DNA from: Lampris incognitus
Lineage: Eukaryota; Chordata; Actinopteri; Lampriformes; Lampridae
Assembly (NCBI RefSeq): GCF_029633865.1
Contig: NC_079219.1
Coordinates: 16,699,810 to 16,763,809, forward strand
Direction of reading: 5' to 3'
DNA: 64,000 nucleotides
A program made the position numbers and the translations under genes. Positions 36,637 to 53,100 of the stretch are shown in pieces (position 1 is the stretch's first letter; each line of letters opens with the position of its first letter). The notes under the pieces are model-generated. The model was not told where the DNA came from, did not search any database, and saw only the letters and a program-made list of their open reading frames with translations.

Positions 36637-36967
36637 ACGGATACAGGAAAAAAGTTTTAATACATTGCAGTACAGGCTTGTTTCGTGCGTTTCGCACTCA
36701 TCAGCTGCTAATGTGGTTAAACAGGCCTGTACTGCAATGCATTAAAACTTTTTTCCTGTATCCATGTTGATATTCCGCTCCTCATTAGTTGAGAACTTAC
36801 AGCACCATTGACGGCGTTTCTTTTCGAAACCGTCAATGGTGTTATAAGTGTTCAACTATTGAGAAGCGGAATGTCAATACAGATGCAGGAAAAAAAGTTT
36901 TAATAAATTGCAGTACAGGCTTGTTTTGTGTGTCACACGCTCATCAGCTGCTAATGTTCTGCTGGTG

Positions 36968-37026
<59 letters not shown>
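36600..37026. repeat. palindromic repeat with flanking (AT)n and (CA)n
   Basis: A module of about 60-85 bp (gatacaggaaaaaagtttta...cattgcagtacagg...actcatcagctgctaatg) occurs three times: direct at about 36638-36718, inverted at about 36723-36770, direct at about 36880-36960. Between the last two lies a near-perfect palindrome centred on 36821-36824 (aacaccattgacgg-type arms). (AT)n tracts are at 36600-36632 and 36967-36992, and (CA)n at 37001-37026. No coding potential; family not recognised. Confidence 0.8.
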
Positions 37027-37028
<2 letters not shown>

Positions 37029-37811
37029 AGCAGAACTACAAATACATCATATCCCAGTTCATAGTTCAAATTAAATTTGTTATTGGACACTACTAGTGCA
37101 CCCAATATGAGAGTGAAAAAGACAGATGAATTCAATTTTTTATTTTTCAAAATAAAAAGATACAATGTTAATCAGTGAATAGTATAGATTTACCTCAGTG
37201 TCTCAACCATCATTACATTGTAAAAAATAAACCAATAATACTCAACATTTTATTTATTTCAGTCAAGTTGTCATGATGTGAGCCCTAAAAGTTCTTTTTT
37301 TTCACATAAACAATGACATGGCATAGTATTTAATTTGTGTTTTGCATTTTTACATAGATAAGCCAACCTGTGCTGACTTGCCCATTTTCCACCAGGGTGG
37401 TACCAGCAGTAATAGTTTTATCTTGTCTGATTTTCAAAATTTTATACAAATATCTATCATAGTTTAATTTGATATCAAGTTTCGAAACAACATACTGGGT
37501 AGGTCCATGCAACCAACATTAAAACGTTATGCTCTGAAAGCAACTGTGACAGTTTCAGTGGTTTTTGGAAGGCAAGCTAACAGACAGGGCAAAAAATGAT
37601 GTTATAATATATGATAAATTCAGGAGGGGGTTTTGTTTTGCCTTATAAAGCATGTGCTATGTCAACGCAAGAGAGATGAATATCTTGCAAGATAATACAA
37701 GAATTCCAGGGGTAGCCCAAATATACTTGAAACCATTTCAGAATCTATATTTAACCAGGTCTGGATCAAACTAAAAGTGGTACAATATACAGATGTAATA
37801 AGAACTCAGCA
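37027..37811 (-). other. mrpl32 3' flank and likely 3' UTR
   Basis: A minus-strand AATAAA at 37254-37249 would give a 3' UTR of about 0.56 kb. The stretch contains copy 1 of a 280-bp local repeat (37460-37740). Confidence 0.35.
37460..37740. repeat. local direct repeat, copy 1
   Basis: About 280 bp sharing long blocks with 39095-39375, for example aacatactgggtaggtccat and gttttgtaaag-type variation around ataaagcatgtg. It lies 3' of mrpl32. No terminal repeats or coding potential were seen. Confidence 0.85.
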
Positions 37812-39737
37812 CTAGCTGAACCACTTAGGCCGCTTCCTGGCCCTCTCCACTATCCTCTTGTCTTTGTCATGTTCACTTGGCGTCTCACCCTCATACAGAA
37901 CTACAGTCTCTGTGGCAGGGGCCCTCAGCGGACCGCTCTCCATAGCTTTCATCTGCACTCGGATTATAGCAGTTTCCCTTTGCACCTTCTCAAAACAGAA
38001 GCCACACAGGATGTGTTTCTGCTTCAAGTGGCCACACTCTGGGCATGGCTCAATGTTGGTCTGGAAATGGAGGGGACAGGAGAACAGAGGAAAGGTTAGA
38101 GACCGTGAAAGAGTCGAAGAGAGAGAGAGGGAGAGGGAGCAAGCGAAAGAGTGAAGGCAAGGGGAATGGAGAGGGAAAGAGTAAGGCAAGAAAGAGAATA
38201 AAAGAAATCAAGTTAGTGCTAATAATAGTGAGTAGTGTGAGCTGAGCGGATTAGTGTTTTTCACTCATACACCAGTTAAACTATGATAGTTGAGACCCTG
38301 ACAAAGGCAGCCAGGTTTAAGAAGCATTCTAACTCAAGCTACGACACTGATCAAAAAAGGCTAATGATATTTCTAAAATATTTTAAACAAAGACAAAAAC
38401 CACATAAATTGTGTTGTGCTGAAAACCTGCCATAAAATATGCTTTAATTTACTACAACTAACAGATTGATCTTCGATAATCTAGGACTGTAGTCCTAATC
38501 TTGGTCTTGTAACTCATAATGAGATGTATTAAAATGTTTCTGATTTTCATTGATTAAAGAAAAATTGAACATTTCTAACGGCAAGATTTCTCACAAATAT
38601 AAATGATGAAGACTTTAATGTGGTTTAATATTTTAATACCTGTTGCTTTCAACAATAATACAGAGGAGATAGGGCAGGCAGCTTGCCGGCATCCCCTTGT
38701 CTGAAAAAATGATTTGGAAGTGGTGATTTGGGACACACAGTTTTACATACTCCCCGTACCTTTACTTTGAGGAGCTTGTTCTGCGATCTCCTCCTGGTGC
38801 GGTTGACCTCTATAGTGCGTCTGTTCTTGGGTGCTGCCATCCACAGGATGCCATCCAGCATGCCAGAGGGCTGCTCTGGACTCTGCTGCTCCCCCTCGGG
38901 ATACTCTTCATCAAATTGGTGCTGAGGCAAGAAGCCGGGACCATTCAGTGCTAGTGCTGGTGCTGGTGCTGTGAGGGAGAAAACAAAGAAAACAAGTGTT
39001 ACCAGCAGTTAGGGCTGAACAAAACGTTGTTTTAAATTTGATATCACAAAATACACATTCGCAATAGTCACTGCAAATATCCGTTATATTTAAATTTGAT
39101 ATCAATACGAATTTCGAACCAACATACTGGGTAGGTCCATGCGACCAACATTAAACCATTATGCTCTGAAAGCAACTGTGACAGTTTCAGTGGTTTTTGG
39201 AGGGCAAGCTAACAGACAGGGCAAAAATGACGTTATAATGTATAATATAAAAAAATCCAGGAGATGGTTTTAATTTGTTTATAAAGCATGTGATGTGTCA
39301 ACACGAGAGAGATGAATATCTAGTAAGACAATACAAGAATTTCAGGGGTAGCTCAAATACTTGAAACCATTACAAAATATTGCACCTTAAATTTATCAGC
39401 ATGGGTGGTGGGTGAGAGGTGAAGTACAGAGGGAGGGTAGACGGATGATGAGGACAATTTGTGAACCTATTTTTGTTCAACTAACTTTGTGCGAAAATAA
39501 ATTAAGACGTTTTAGTGTGATAAGAAAGGGAGAGCGATAACACTAAAACTAAACTGTGAGCCTGAGTAGCACCAGCTAATACTACTAGCTACAGCCAGTA
39601 AACATATTGTCTTTTACACGGACAGGAAGCTAAGACTTACCCAAGGGTCCATCAAGTCCTGCTACCTGTAGAAGTCTTCTTTCAACTTGTGGCAATACGC
39701 GTCTGAAGCCATGCAGGAAATCGACTAAACTAAACAT
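37812..39737 (-). CDS. mrpl32: mitochondrial large-subunit ribosomal protein bL32m
   Basis: bL32m is a zinc-binding protein of the mitochondrial 39S ribosomal subunit. Three exons were placed: 39737-39641, 38968-38760 and 38060-37812, joined in frame by GT-AG introns; 555 nt give 184 aa (human 188). The start [20 protein letters not shown] is amphipathic and Arg-rich, as expected of a mitochondrial presequence. The mature part begins near [20 protein letters not shown], almost as in human. A zinc ribbon follows: [17 protein letters not shown] (CX2C-X9-CX2C). The tail is [20 protein letters not shown] and ends WFS. In other vertebrates the long N-terminal region is removed by the m-AAA protease. 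The gene is head to head with psma2, 306 bp between start codons, as in human. No disabling change was seen. Confidence 0.96.
38969..39640 (-). other. mrpl32 intron 1
   Basis: This holds copy 2 of the local repeat (39095-39375); nothing else was recognised. Confidence 0.6.
39095..39375. repeat. local direct repeat, copy 2
   Basis: About 280 bp in the same orientation as copy 1 at 37460-37740 and roughly 85-90 percent alike by eye. It sits inside mrpl32 intron 1, so the two copies flank exons 2 and 3. Confidence 0.85.
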
Positions 39738-40043
39738 TTTTTGTGCTTGCATGCTACCCTCACCCCATCCATGTAAGACAGCTCACGGTCATTGAGTCTC
39801 TACGTCATTGAACAGCGACAATAGACGTGTCGCGCTTATCGCAGTTTTACGGCACTAAATATTTTATAACTGACAAAATATGGCTATTTTATCACTCCTA
39901 AATTGTATTAATGGAAGATATAATTTAATAAGATTAATATTTCTTTCATATCCATTAACTCCATTCAGTCTGAATGGCAGTTGAGCTCCACCATTCAGGT
40001 CTTTCGTTACTGCGTGACGTCAGTTTCCTTTGACAAAGCAAAA
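39738..40043. promoter_or_regulatory. bidirectional promoter of mrpl32 and psma2
   Basis: 306 bp separate the two start codons. A perfect cAMP-response palindrome TGACGTCA lies at 40015-40022, 22 bp before the psma2 ATG, and a half site (tacgtca) at 39801-39807. No TATA box was seen, which fits a housekeeping divergent promoter. Confidence 0.65.
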
Positions 40044-45666
<5,623 letters not shown>

Positions 45667-46600
45667 AAACACCCTGTTAATTGACAAAGCTGTCTGGCCG
45701 GGTTACAGATCATAGACAGAAGCGCAGTAGCCAATATTTGCATGACACACCACTGGGTTAGAACAGAGCTGTTGATGTAGAGTTTGACTGGGTGCCACTA
45801 TAGTTGTCAATTTGCTACCTCGTCTCAAGAGCTAAAAGTAGAACATATATGTGACAATATCTTGTGTAACAAAACCATGGCCAACAAGGTAAAACAAACA
45901 TGGTTTCCACCCCAAAGTACAATTCATAAATTTCAGTTGAATAACGCCATCAAAGGCTGTGGGATAGAGTGATGTGTCAATGACAAACTGGCTTTGGTGT
46001 CAAACAGCAATGTTAAATCTCACCCGGCTGCAGTGGAAATGTATTAATAGGTGAACCCTGATGCAGGTAAAATCTGAAGTCTTTCATTGGATCCCTCTGT
46101 TACATAGCCTTTGTAAAATCAAGTGGGATCTTGAAATCTGCGCCTATGTAAAAGGAAAATGTGCAACAACTGATCATCAATTTCAAAACGCAGCCCTTGC
46201 CCATTCAGATAAGTCTTCTCTGGGCTGTATGTAAACTGAGGGGAAAGCTACTGAAATTTTATTTTGAAAGAAATTGGCTGACATCGAATATTTAAGTAAA
46301 ACAGATATTTGGTTTCATCATAATTTTGGCTTGTTTTTTTCTAATGGGATAGAATTGAGGTTGTTCCCTCGCACCCTATCATTGCCTTTCACAAAAAAAA
46401 GAGAATGTTTCACACGGATTCAAACAGAGAGTCACCAAAGACAGACTTGAGATTTTAATATGTTGATTAGTTTACCTGCGCTGTGGCTTTACATAATGTG
46501 CTTGGAGGATTTTTTTTCAATGGAACGTTTCTTTACCTGCATTCTACTCTGCCCGTTGACTACTTCAAATAAATGTATTGATACAAACTCGGGTGGTTTT
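45667..46600 (+). other. psma2 3' UTR
   Basis: This is unbroken non-coding sequence up to the poly(A) signal at 46568-46573. No other element was recognised. Confidence 0.55.
46568..46573 (+). terminator. candidate psma2 polyadenylation signal
   Basis: AATAAA about 0.9 kb past the stop, followed by a T/G-rich ggtggttttatttctgc. Confidence 0.55.
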
Positions 46601-47185
46601 ATTTCTGCTATAGAAACACACTGCGTGGATTGAGTATCTTTGAACGCTGTAATCAGATGTAATTTAGTTATTCAATATAGAAAACGCGTTGTGCAAAGTG
46701 CCCGTCTTCCCAGTCTGTCCGGGGCATCGAAACCGCGCGGAAATACGCGTTTTTGAGCGCGCCCTAAAATCAACCGGAACACCTTTCTCATTTTTATCCC
46801 TGTGTCAGTCCGCCAATACCAGAACACGCTTGACTGTGGCATTGCGGTGGTGTTTTTCGTTAATTACAGGGAGTAATTCATGTGGCATGACAGTTCGGTA
46901 ATCTAAGGTCCCAATTTTGTCTATAATTTGTCCACACGTGCGAGTTTATTTACCGATCTATATTTCTGGTCGGCAGCTCACTGTGCGCCACTCCCAAACT
47001 TCTGATGACGTTTGTGGCGCCAGAAATCAAGGGGGTTCTGGAAGAAGGGTGTATGTCAGATGGGTTAATATTTACTGACGTCTTGGCTATGATCGTGTAC
47101 TTTTCTTGATTTTAGTATATTTCATTCGGAATAGAGGATAGCCATTCGGTATACATGCTAATATAAAGCTCGGTTGCCTTTGAAA
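46601..47185 (+). promoter_or_regulatory. atad2 upstream region
   Basis: This region is more GC- and CpG-rich than its surroundings (46680-47050). A CRE-like TGACGTC lies at 47076-47082 and another TGACGT near 47006. A consensus E2F site was not found. Confidence 0.4.
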
Positions 47186-50100
47186 ATGGTTGTAGTACGT
47201 CGAAGCGGTAGTAACGGAGCTAAGCCGGCCACTACGCCGAAGAGGAGGTCGTCCGAGTTGGATATGAGCTCCGAGTTTCTGTCGTTTCTTCCCGCGTCCC
47301 AGAGAAAGTCCGCCCGGCTGACCCGTTCCGCCCGGTATCTGGATGACAGTTTCAGCAGCCCCGAAAACAGGACAGCCAACGTGAGTATGACTATTTTTAG
47401 ACATAGGCTGGCTAACTGGTTTACAGACTGTTGATCTCGGCAGATAAATGACCGATTGCAACTTTGTGGAGCTACTCTGCTAGCTCGCTAAGCTAACCAG
47501 CTATCTTGTCAAACTGGAACTGGTCGATAGATATCACTAGTTTAGACACCATCTGCTTCCCAATGAAACGCATAATACTGTGGTTCCTGCCGGTGGAAAG
47601 CATGGGGATCATTCTGTCGAATCGTCTTTAAGGCAGTTAATAATATTTTAAATTCTCTATTTGAATATTTGTTTATTGTGTCTTAAAGTAGGTGCACTAT
47701 TAAAATTAATCTTAAATTGTTCTGTAAGATTACCATTGTGTTGTGATATTCCTGCTATGCGTCATACAAATTTGAATGATGATGGGGGCTGGCATAACCT
47801 CAATGTTTGAGGTTGGAAAAACTGAATAAAGTTTTTATGAACGAGTAAGGAACTGATGGACATGCAGCAAAGGTGCACTAGCCTAGTTGCGTTATGTATA
47901 CATGTCTACATTTTTTTAAAATTTTAATAGATATTTATTGCCACACTACAGTACTATTCATCACATTGTTGTGAACCAAGCCAGGGATTGTAATTGTACA
48001 GGGCTCCAGACTAACCTTTTCCTAGGAGCACCAGCACAACATTTAGGAGCGCCGCTTAAATTGACATGCAACGCAACACATTGGTGTTTTTTTCCGTCTT
48101 AACTGTATTACTGTAAATGCTTTTGTAATAAATAGACCACTTACAGAAATAACAATATGCTGTTTTATTTTAAATGTCACAAAGTGAGGTAGTGCTTAAG
48201 AGCAAAAAAACAAATTAAATAAAATGTAAACTTTAAAGTACTTTTTGTAAACATAGACACCAAATAATACATTTATAAATGTAAACATAAGGTATGTGGT
48301 CAGTAACATTACTGTCATTACAACACAAGAACCACACCAAACCAAGTAAACACTGAACTCATGCAGTATGTCTCTCCTTCCCCTGCCCTTTAGTTTAGAG
48401 CACATTCCCCAGAGGGCCACTAGGAGGCTCTAAGGGCCAACCCTTGTATTTGGGCCTTCTAGCTCTTTTACCCTGACTGAACCTCATCTGTGCAGCCTCC
48501 TTGGCATCAAATTCACCGTGGCACTGCAATAACCCTGGAACAGTAAAATACTCACTGTACCTACAAATAAATATTTTAGTAATAAAGTGCAATAAATATG
48601 CCACTCATATATCTGAACAAACTGTATTATACTGTACATCACCACCTACTTACTATAAAGTAATGCTTTTTTTACATTATTTATCATCACTTTTTCACTT
48701 CTTTGCACTATATCCAGTTTACATTTCACATACACGGTTTCACCTGTATATAGTCATTCCTAGTGTATATTTCTGAAGATTGTCTGTTTTGTGTGCGAGT
48801 ACAATGAGCCAAACTGGAGTCAATTTCTTACATACCTTGAGCATTTGCGTGCTGGACTTCCACGTGGCCAATCAAAACATTCACTGGCCTCCCTTGCTGC
48901 AGGATCCATGCATACAAAATCTCGCATTCCTTGGTTGACACATCTGTGTCGCCATCATGAATGAGAGCTATATGGAGTCCGCTATTTTTTTGCCTGTCTT
49001 TTTAAGTGTATCCGCTATCACTCCAATAAACTGGGCCCCTGCCGTGTCGTTGCTGTATGTGGGGTTAACTTTAACTCCATTCTTTCTTAATAAGTTTATG
49101 TGACCCTTGAATTTTGTGATTGGTATCTCTTCTTTGGCAATGTAGTATGCTCAAGGCTCAGCATTTTCGGTTTTTACCGATTTTCACCGAAAAATACCCA
49201 GATTTTTAAACTGATTTTCACCCGGATTTTATGTTTCCACAGATCCAAAAATGGTTCCTGTTCGTGTGAGGTTATGTAACAGTGTCCTCTTGTGGCGAAA
49301 TTCGGCATGCTGGCTGGCTTTGAAAAATAAAAACAGAAAACGCTGAGCCTTGAGTACGCTGTATTGAATTTTATTTCAATTTCGGCCTCTTCTGCAGAAG
49401 GATTTGCAGATGCATGCCTTTCAAATGCCATTTGCAGAGATGCTGAACTTCCAGCTGTGCACCTGTCCCTGCAGTTTGTGCTTCAGGCTGTTGTTGTGCT
49501 TAAAGATAGTGGCATGCTTGAACATAGGGGTGCCGGTCAAGGGGTCAGCAAACTTGGTTTCCCCTGCAAACGTTGGCCCACACTGAGAACAATACATGCA
49601 GTACATGAGGCCTTTTTCTTTGCTAAATCGCAGCCATGAATATTGCACAAGCCATTCCTGTCGAAAGGAATACGTCTTTGCGTTTTTCACATCACCTGCT
49701 GCTCCCTCATCTGAACTGTCATCAGTTTGGGTCGGTGGAATAGGAGGAGGGTCTTTTCTTTTAAAAAACGAATCAATCGTTTGTTTAATTGTTCATTGCA
49801 CAGTGAGAGCAAGTCCTACTGAGCGGCGACTGACATCTCGCGCGCGATTCCCCTCCCCCCACAACGCTGCTTAATTTTGGTCACGTCACAAGAGCCTCGC
49901 GAGAGCTCCTCTCTCACGCATGTGTACACACAACCATACGCCAAGCCCAATCATTCACACACAAGTTCTTGCTCTTATTGGTTTTCACACGATTTAAAAA
50001 AAAACACGGTTATATTACAAGTAGCACTGGTAAGCCTAGGTTTAAAATGTATTCGCACTAATGCCAAAACTAGGCGCAAAATGCGACTAAATGGTCGCAC

Positions 50101-53100
50101 TCTGGAGCCCTGTATGTAGAACTATAACACCCTACATTCACAGACTGTGCAGTACAATCAATAGATAACCTGGATGTACAGGTTTCCTAAAACTCAATCG
50201 TAGTAGATATGCATTTGTATAGGCAAAAGGAAATTGAAGAGCATAAACAAGATAACGAGCAAGACAGAGTTCTCAGTGAGAGCTAATTTTTAAAGAAACT
50301 GGAGGCAATAATGCGCTGATTATAACATTCTGAAGTGGAAGGTTTGTAAGATATTGTCACATTCTCATGATTTTACTCCTTGACATCAAATGAAAAATCC
50401 CCGCTCAACAAAATGTTTCATACTTTCCACTTTGAGATATAGTTTGGTTTGCCCTTTGGAGCTTTGGTGTTTCTTAGACTTGGAAAAACAGTATTCACTT
50501 AAGGCATTTGCAAATTATCTGCAAGATACCAGCAAGGAAGTCAAGTGCATTAGTCAAATCCATCAAGCTTTAATAGCCTAAACTCTAAAAGTCATTAGGG
50601 AACTGGTGTTAACCAATCTCTTCAGTTCTCCAATTAAAACCTCCACATTTCATGGTGACTGATTTTAAATGGAATTTTCTAAGTCAGACATGGCTTTTTG
50701 CATGCTCAATAATCCAGGTAAGAAAATGAATGAGTTGAATAAGTTCATCTGGACACAACGTTTATTGACAAACATTTCATGACTCATCTAAGTGACCTCT
50801 TCAGTCAAAACTGACTGCAGGTATCCCTACCCTTATAAACCATCCATCCATTATCCAAACCGCTTATCCTGCTCTCAGGGTCGCGGGGCTGCTGGAGCTT
50901 ATCCCAGCAGTCATTGGGCAGCAGGTGGGGAGACACCCTGAACAGGCCGCCGGGCCGGGGAGACACCCTGAACAGGCCGCCGGGCCATCACACGACTGAA
51001 ACCAACGGTTAGTTTCATATGCAAATAGGAGTGACCATTAACTAGAGTTTCAATGGCCATGTGTAGTATTCACAGAAGATTTGGGAATGTTTTCAATCAC
51101 AGCATTGTAAGATAGCCACAGATGTACTCTTAAGGCCGTGACGGACCAGGCCAATGGTCAGCCAATGTCAGGCGGTCAGTGAACGTCTGTGGCCCAAGTT
51201 TTTGCGCGGTGTCCCACACCGTTGGCACTAGCTGGACCCTTGTCGGCAGCTTTTTGGCCGATTCAGCATGTTGAATCAGCGGCGGAGCCTGTCGGTGAGA
51301 GCTCACTCTGATTCTCTGATTGGCTGTTCAGCTCGGCAAATCGGTGCACGAGAAGAGAAATGGAAGTTACTAAAGCAAGCAAACAACGACGGCAAGAGGC
51401 CACACACAAAAGGCTCTGAACAGGAAGGAACGGAACGAAATTTTTAAAATCGGAGGTTTCATTTATCTCCAGCTCTCAACTCTTGTTTGGGAAAGCCCCT
51501 TGAGCCCGTCACTGTGGTATCAAGGATTTCATCCATTTAGTGTGATTTCTCATTTTTTGTCTCCGCCTCTTCCTTTCTTCTTCCACAACCAAAAAGCCAA
51601 GGGCTGACAACGCTAGTGCCCTTTGCAACTTTTTATCAGACATATTCTCGATTAGAAGTTGATATTTTACGACACCGTCTGTAGTGAGCGAAAATTGAGT
51701 GAAAATGGTAAGCAAATGCTGCTTTGTTTATGGTTTGTATATCCGCAGTCCTGGGTCTTCCAGTTTCAAATTTTGAATGACAAATACAGATTACCGCCAC
51801 CTGCTAGTATGGAGAGTTATTTTCTCTCACGCAGGCACAGAATGTACATGCGAGTTGGCTGTTGTCTTTGCGGTGTGTTAAAGTGCTACTTTTTGGTTGA
51901 TGCTAGATCCAACAGGGTGTAGGCACAGAAGTAGCCTTGATTGGCTGTTGCGTCGGCCAGTAGACAGCGCGGAACCTCGAAGTATACTGACTTGAAACAC
52001 TTTTTGGCCCAGACACAGGTGACGTGAGGCGATGCAACAGTCGGCCTTCATTGCCGCTAGTTCTCTGATGTTGGTTTGGTGTGTCTGGGCCCTTGTGCCC
52101 CCCTGGCATCAGGCCAGGACTCTGCAGTCTACACCTATCCACAGGCCAGTGGCCACTCTCTCAAGGAAGAGGATGTACACATCCTTGATAGGGAGGAATG
52201 CTGGTTTGAACGGGGAGTCAAAGAGGCCATCTATGTGAAGAGGGAACGACAAATCCCTGAACCGAGGGGGAGGGGGGGGGAGTGCTAAGAGTACATCTGC
52301 TGCCATCTTACAATGCTGTGATTGCAAACATTGCCAAATCCTCTGTGAGTAGTACACATGGCTATTGAAACTAGTTAATGGTCACACCTATTTACATATG
52401 AAACAGATTGTTGGTTTCGGTCATTATGCAAATGTATGTTTAGACTGACGAGGTCAGATGAGTGATGAAACGTTTCTGTCGATAAATGTATCCAGATGAA
52501 CTGATTCAACTTTCCTTTACTAAGTTAGAAATGTGTTTGTGTTTTTCCCAATCTATGAGCACCTGTGGGTTTGTTTGTTGTTGTGTTTTTAATCTCCTGA
52601 ATCACCCCAAGCATAGTTTCTTTTGACTCTTTTAAACAGTTAAAATTATTCTTTTACTATGGACCATCTACTCCAGGGTCATCCTGATGTAAAGGAGGGA
52701 GAGCGGGGCACTGGTCTGCAGAGGACCAGGGGACAGAAAGTTAAGCTGGAGGTCTCTTTCGCTAACATGAATGGCGAAACGCTATCCCATCAGACTGAAG
52801 ACAGGACTGGGGGATACTGTACAAGGTAACGATGGTCAAATTACTTGAGTAATAATAGAGGTTGCTTTTAATCAAGCTTTCAAATGGTAAATGGACTGCA
52901 TTCATATAACGCTTTTCTAGTCGATCAACCACTCAAAGTGCTTTTACAATGTATGTCTCACATTCACCCATTCACACACAGATTCATACAGTGATGGTGG
53001 AAGCTGCCACACAAGGCACCAACCTGCTCATCAGGAGCAGTTAGGTGTTCAGTGTCTAGCTCAAGGACACTGTGACATGTCTCTGGAGGAGCTGGGGATC

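Larger units (their letters stand above)
50720..52510 (+). mobile_element. Penelope-like element remnant with inverted terminal arms
   Basis: The left arm (about 50725-51136, partly replaced by a SINE piece) and right arm (about 52284-52510) are inverted copies: ctcatctaagtgacctcttcagtc at the left answers the acgaggtcagatgagtgat type at the right, and tgtactcttaa answers ctaagagtacatctgc. Before the right arm the plus strand encodes EEDVHILDREECWFERGVKE and AIYVKRER, the conserved end of the GIY-YIG endonuclease region of Penelope-like elements. The reverse transcriptase was not seen. A foreign segment (51139 to about 51960) lies inside. Confidence 0.6.
47381..52676 (+). other. atad2 intron 1
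   Basis: This long intron holds a hAT element (47999-50112) with a nested MITE, a SINE fragment (50845-50993), and a Penelope-like remnant flanked by inverted repeats (50720-52510). Nothing else was recognised. Confidence 0.6.
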
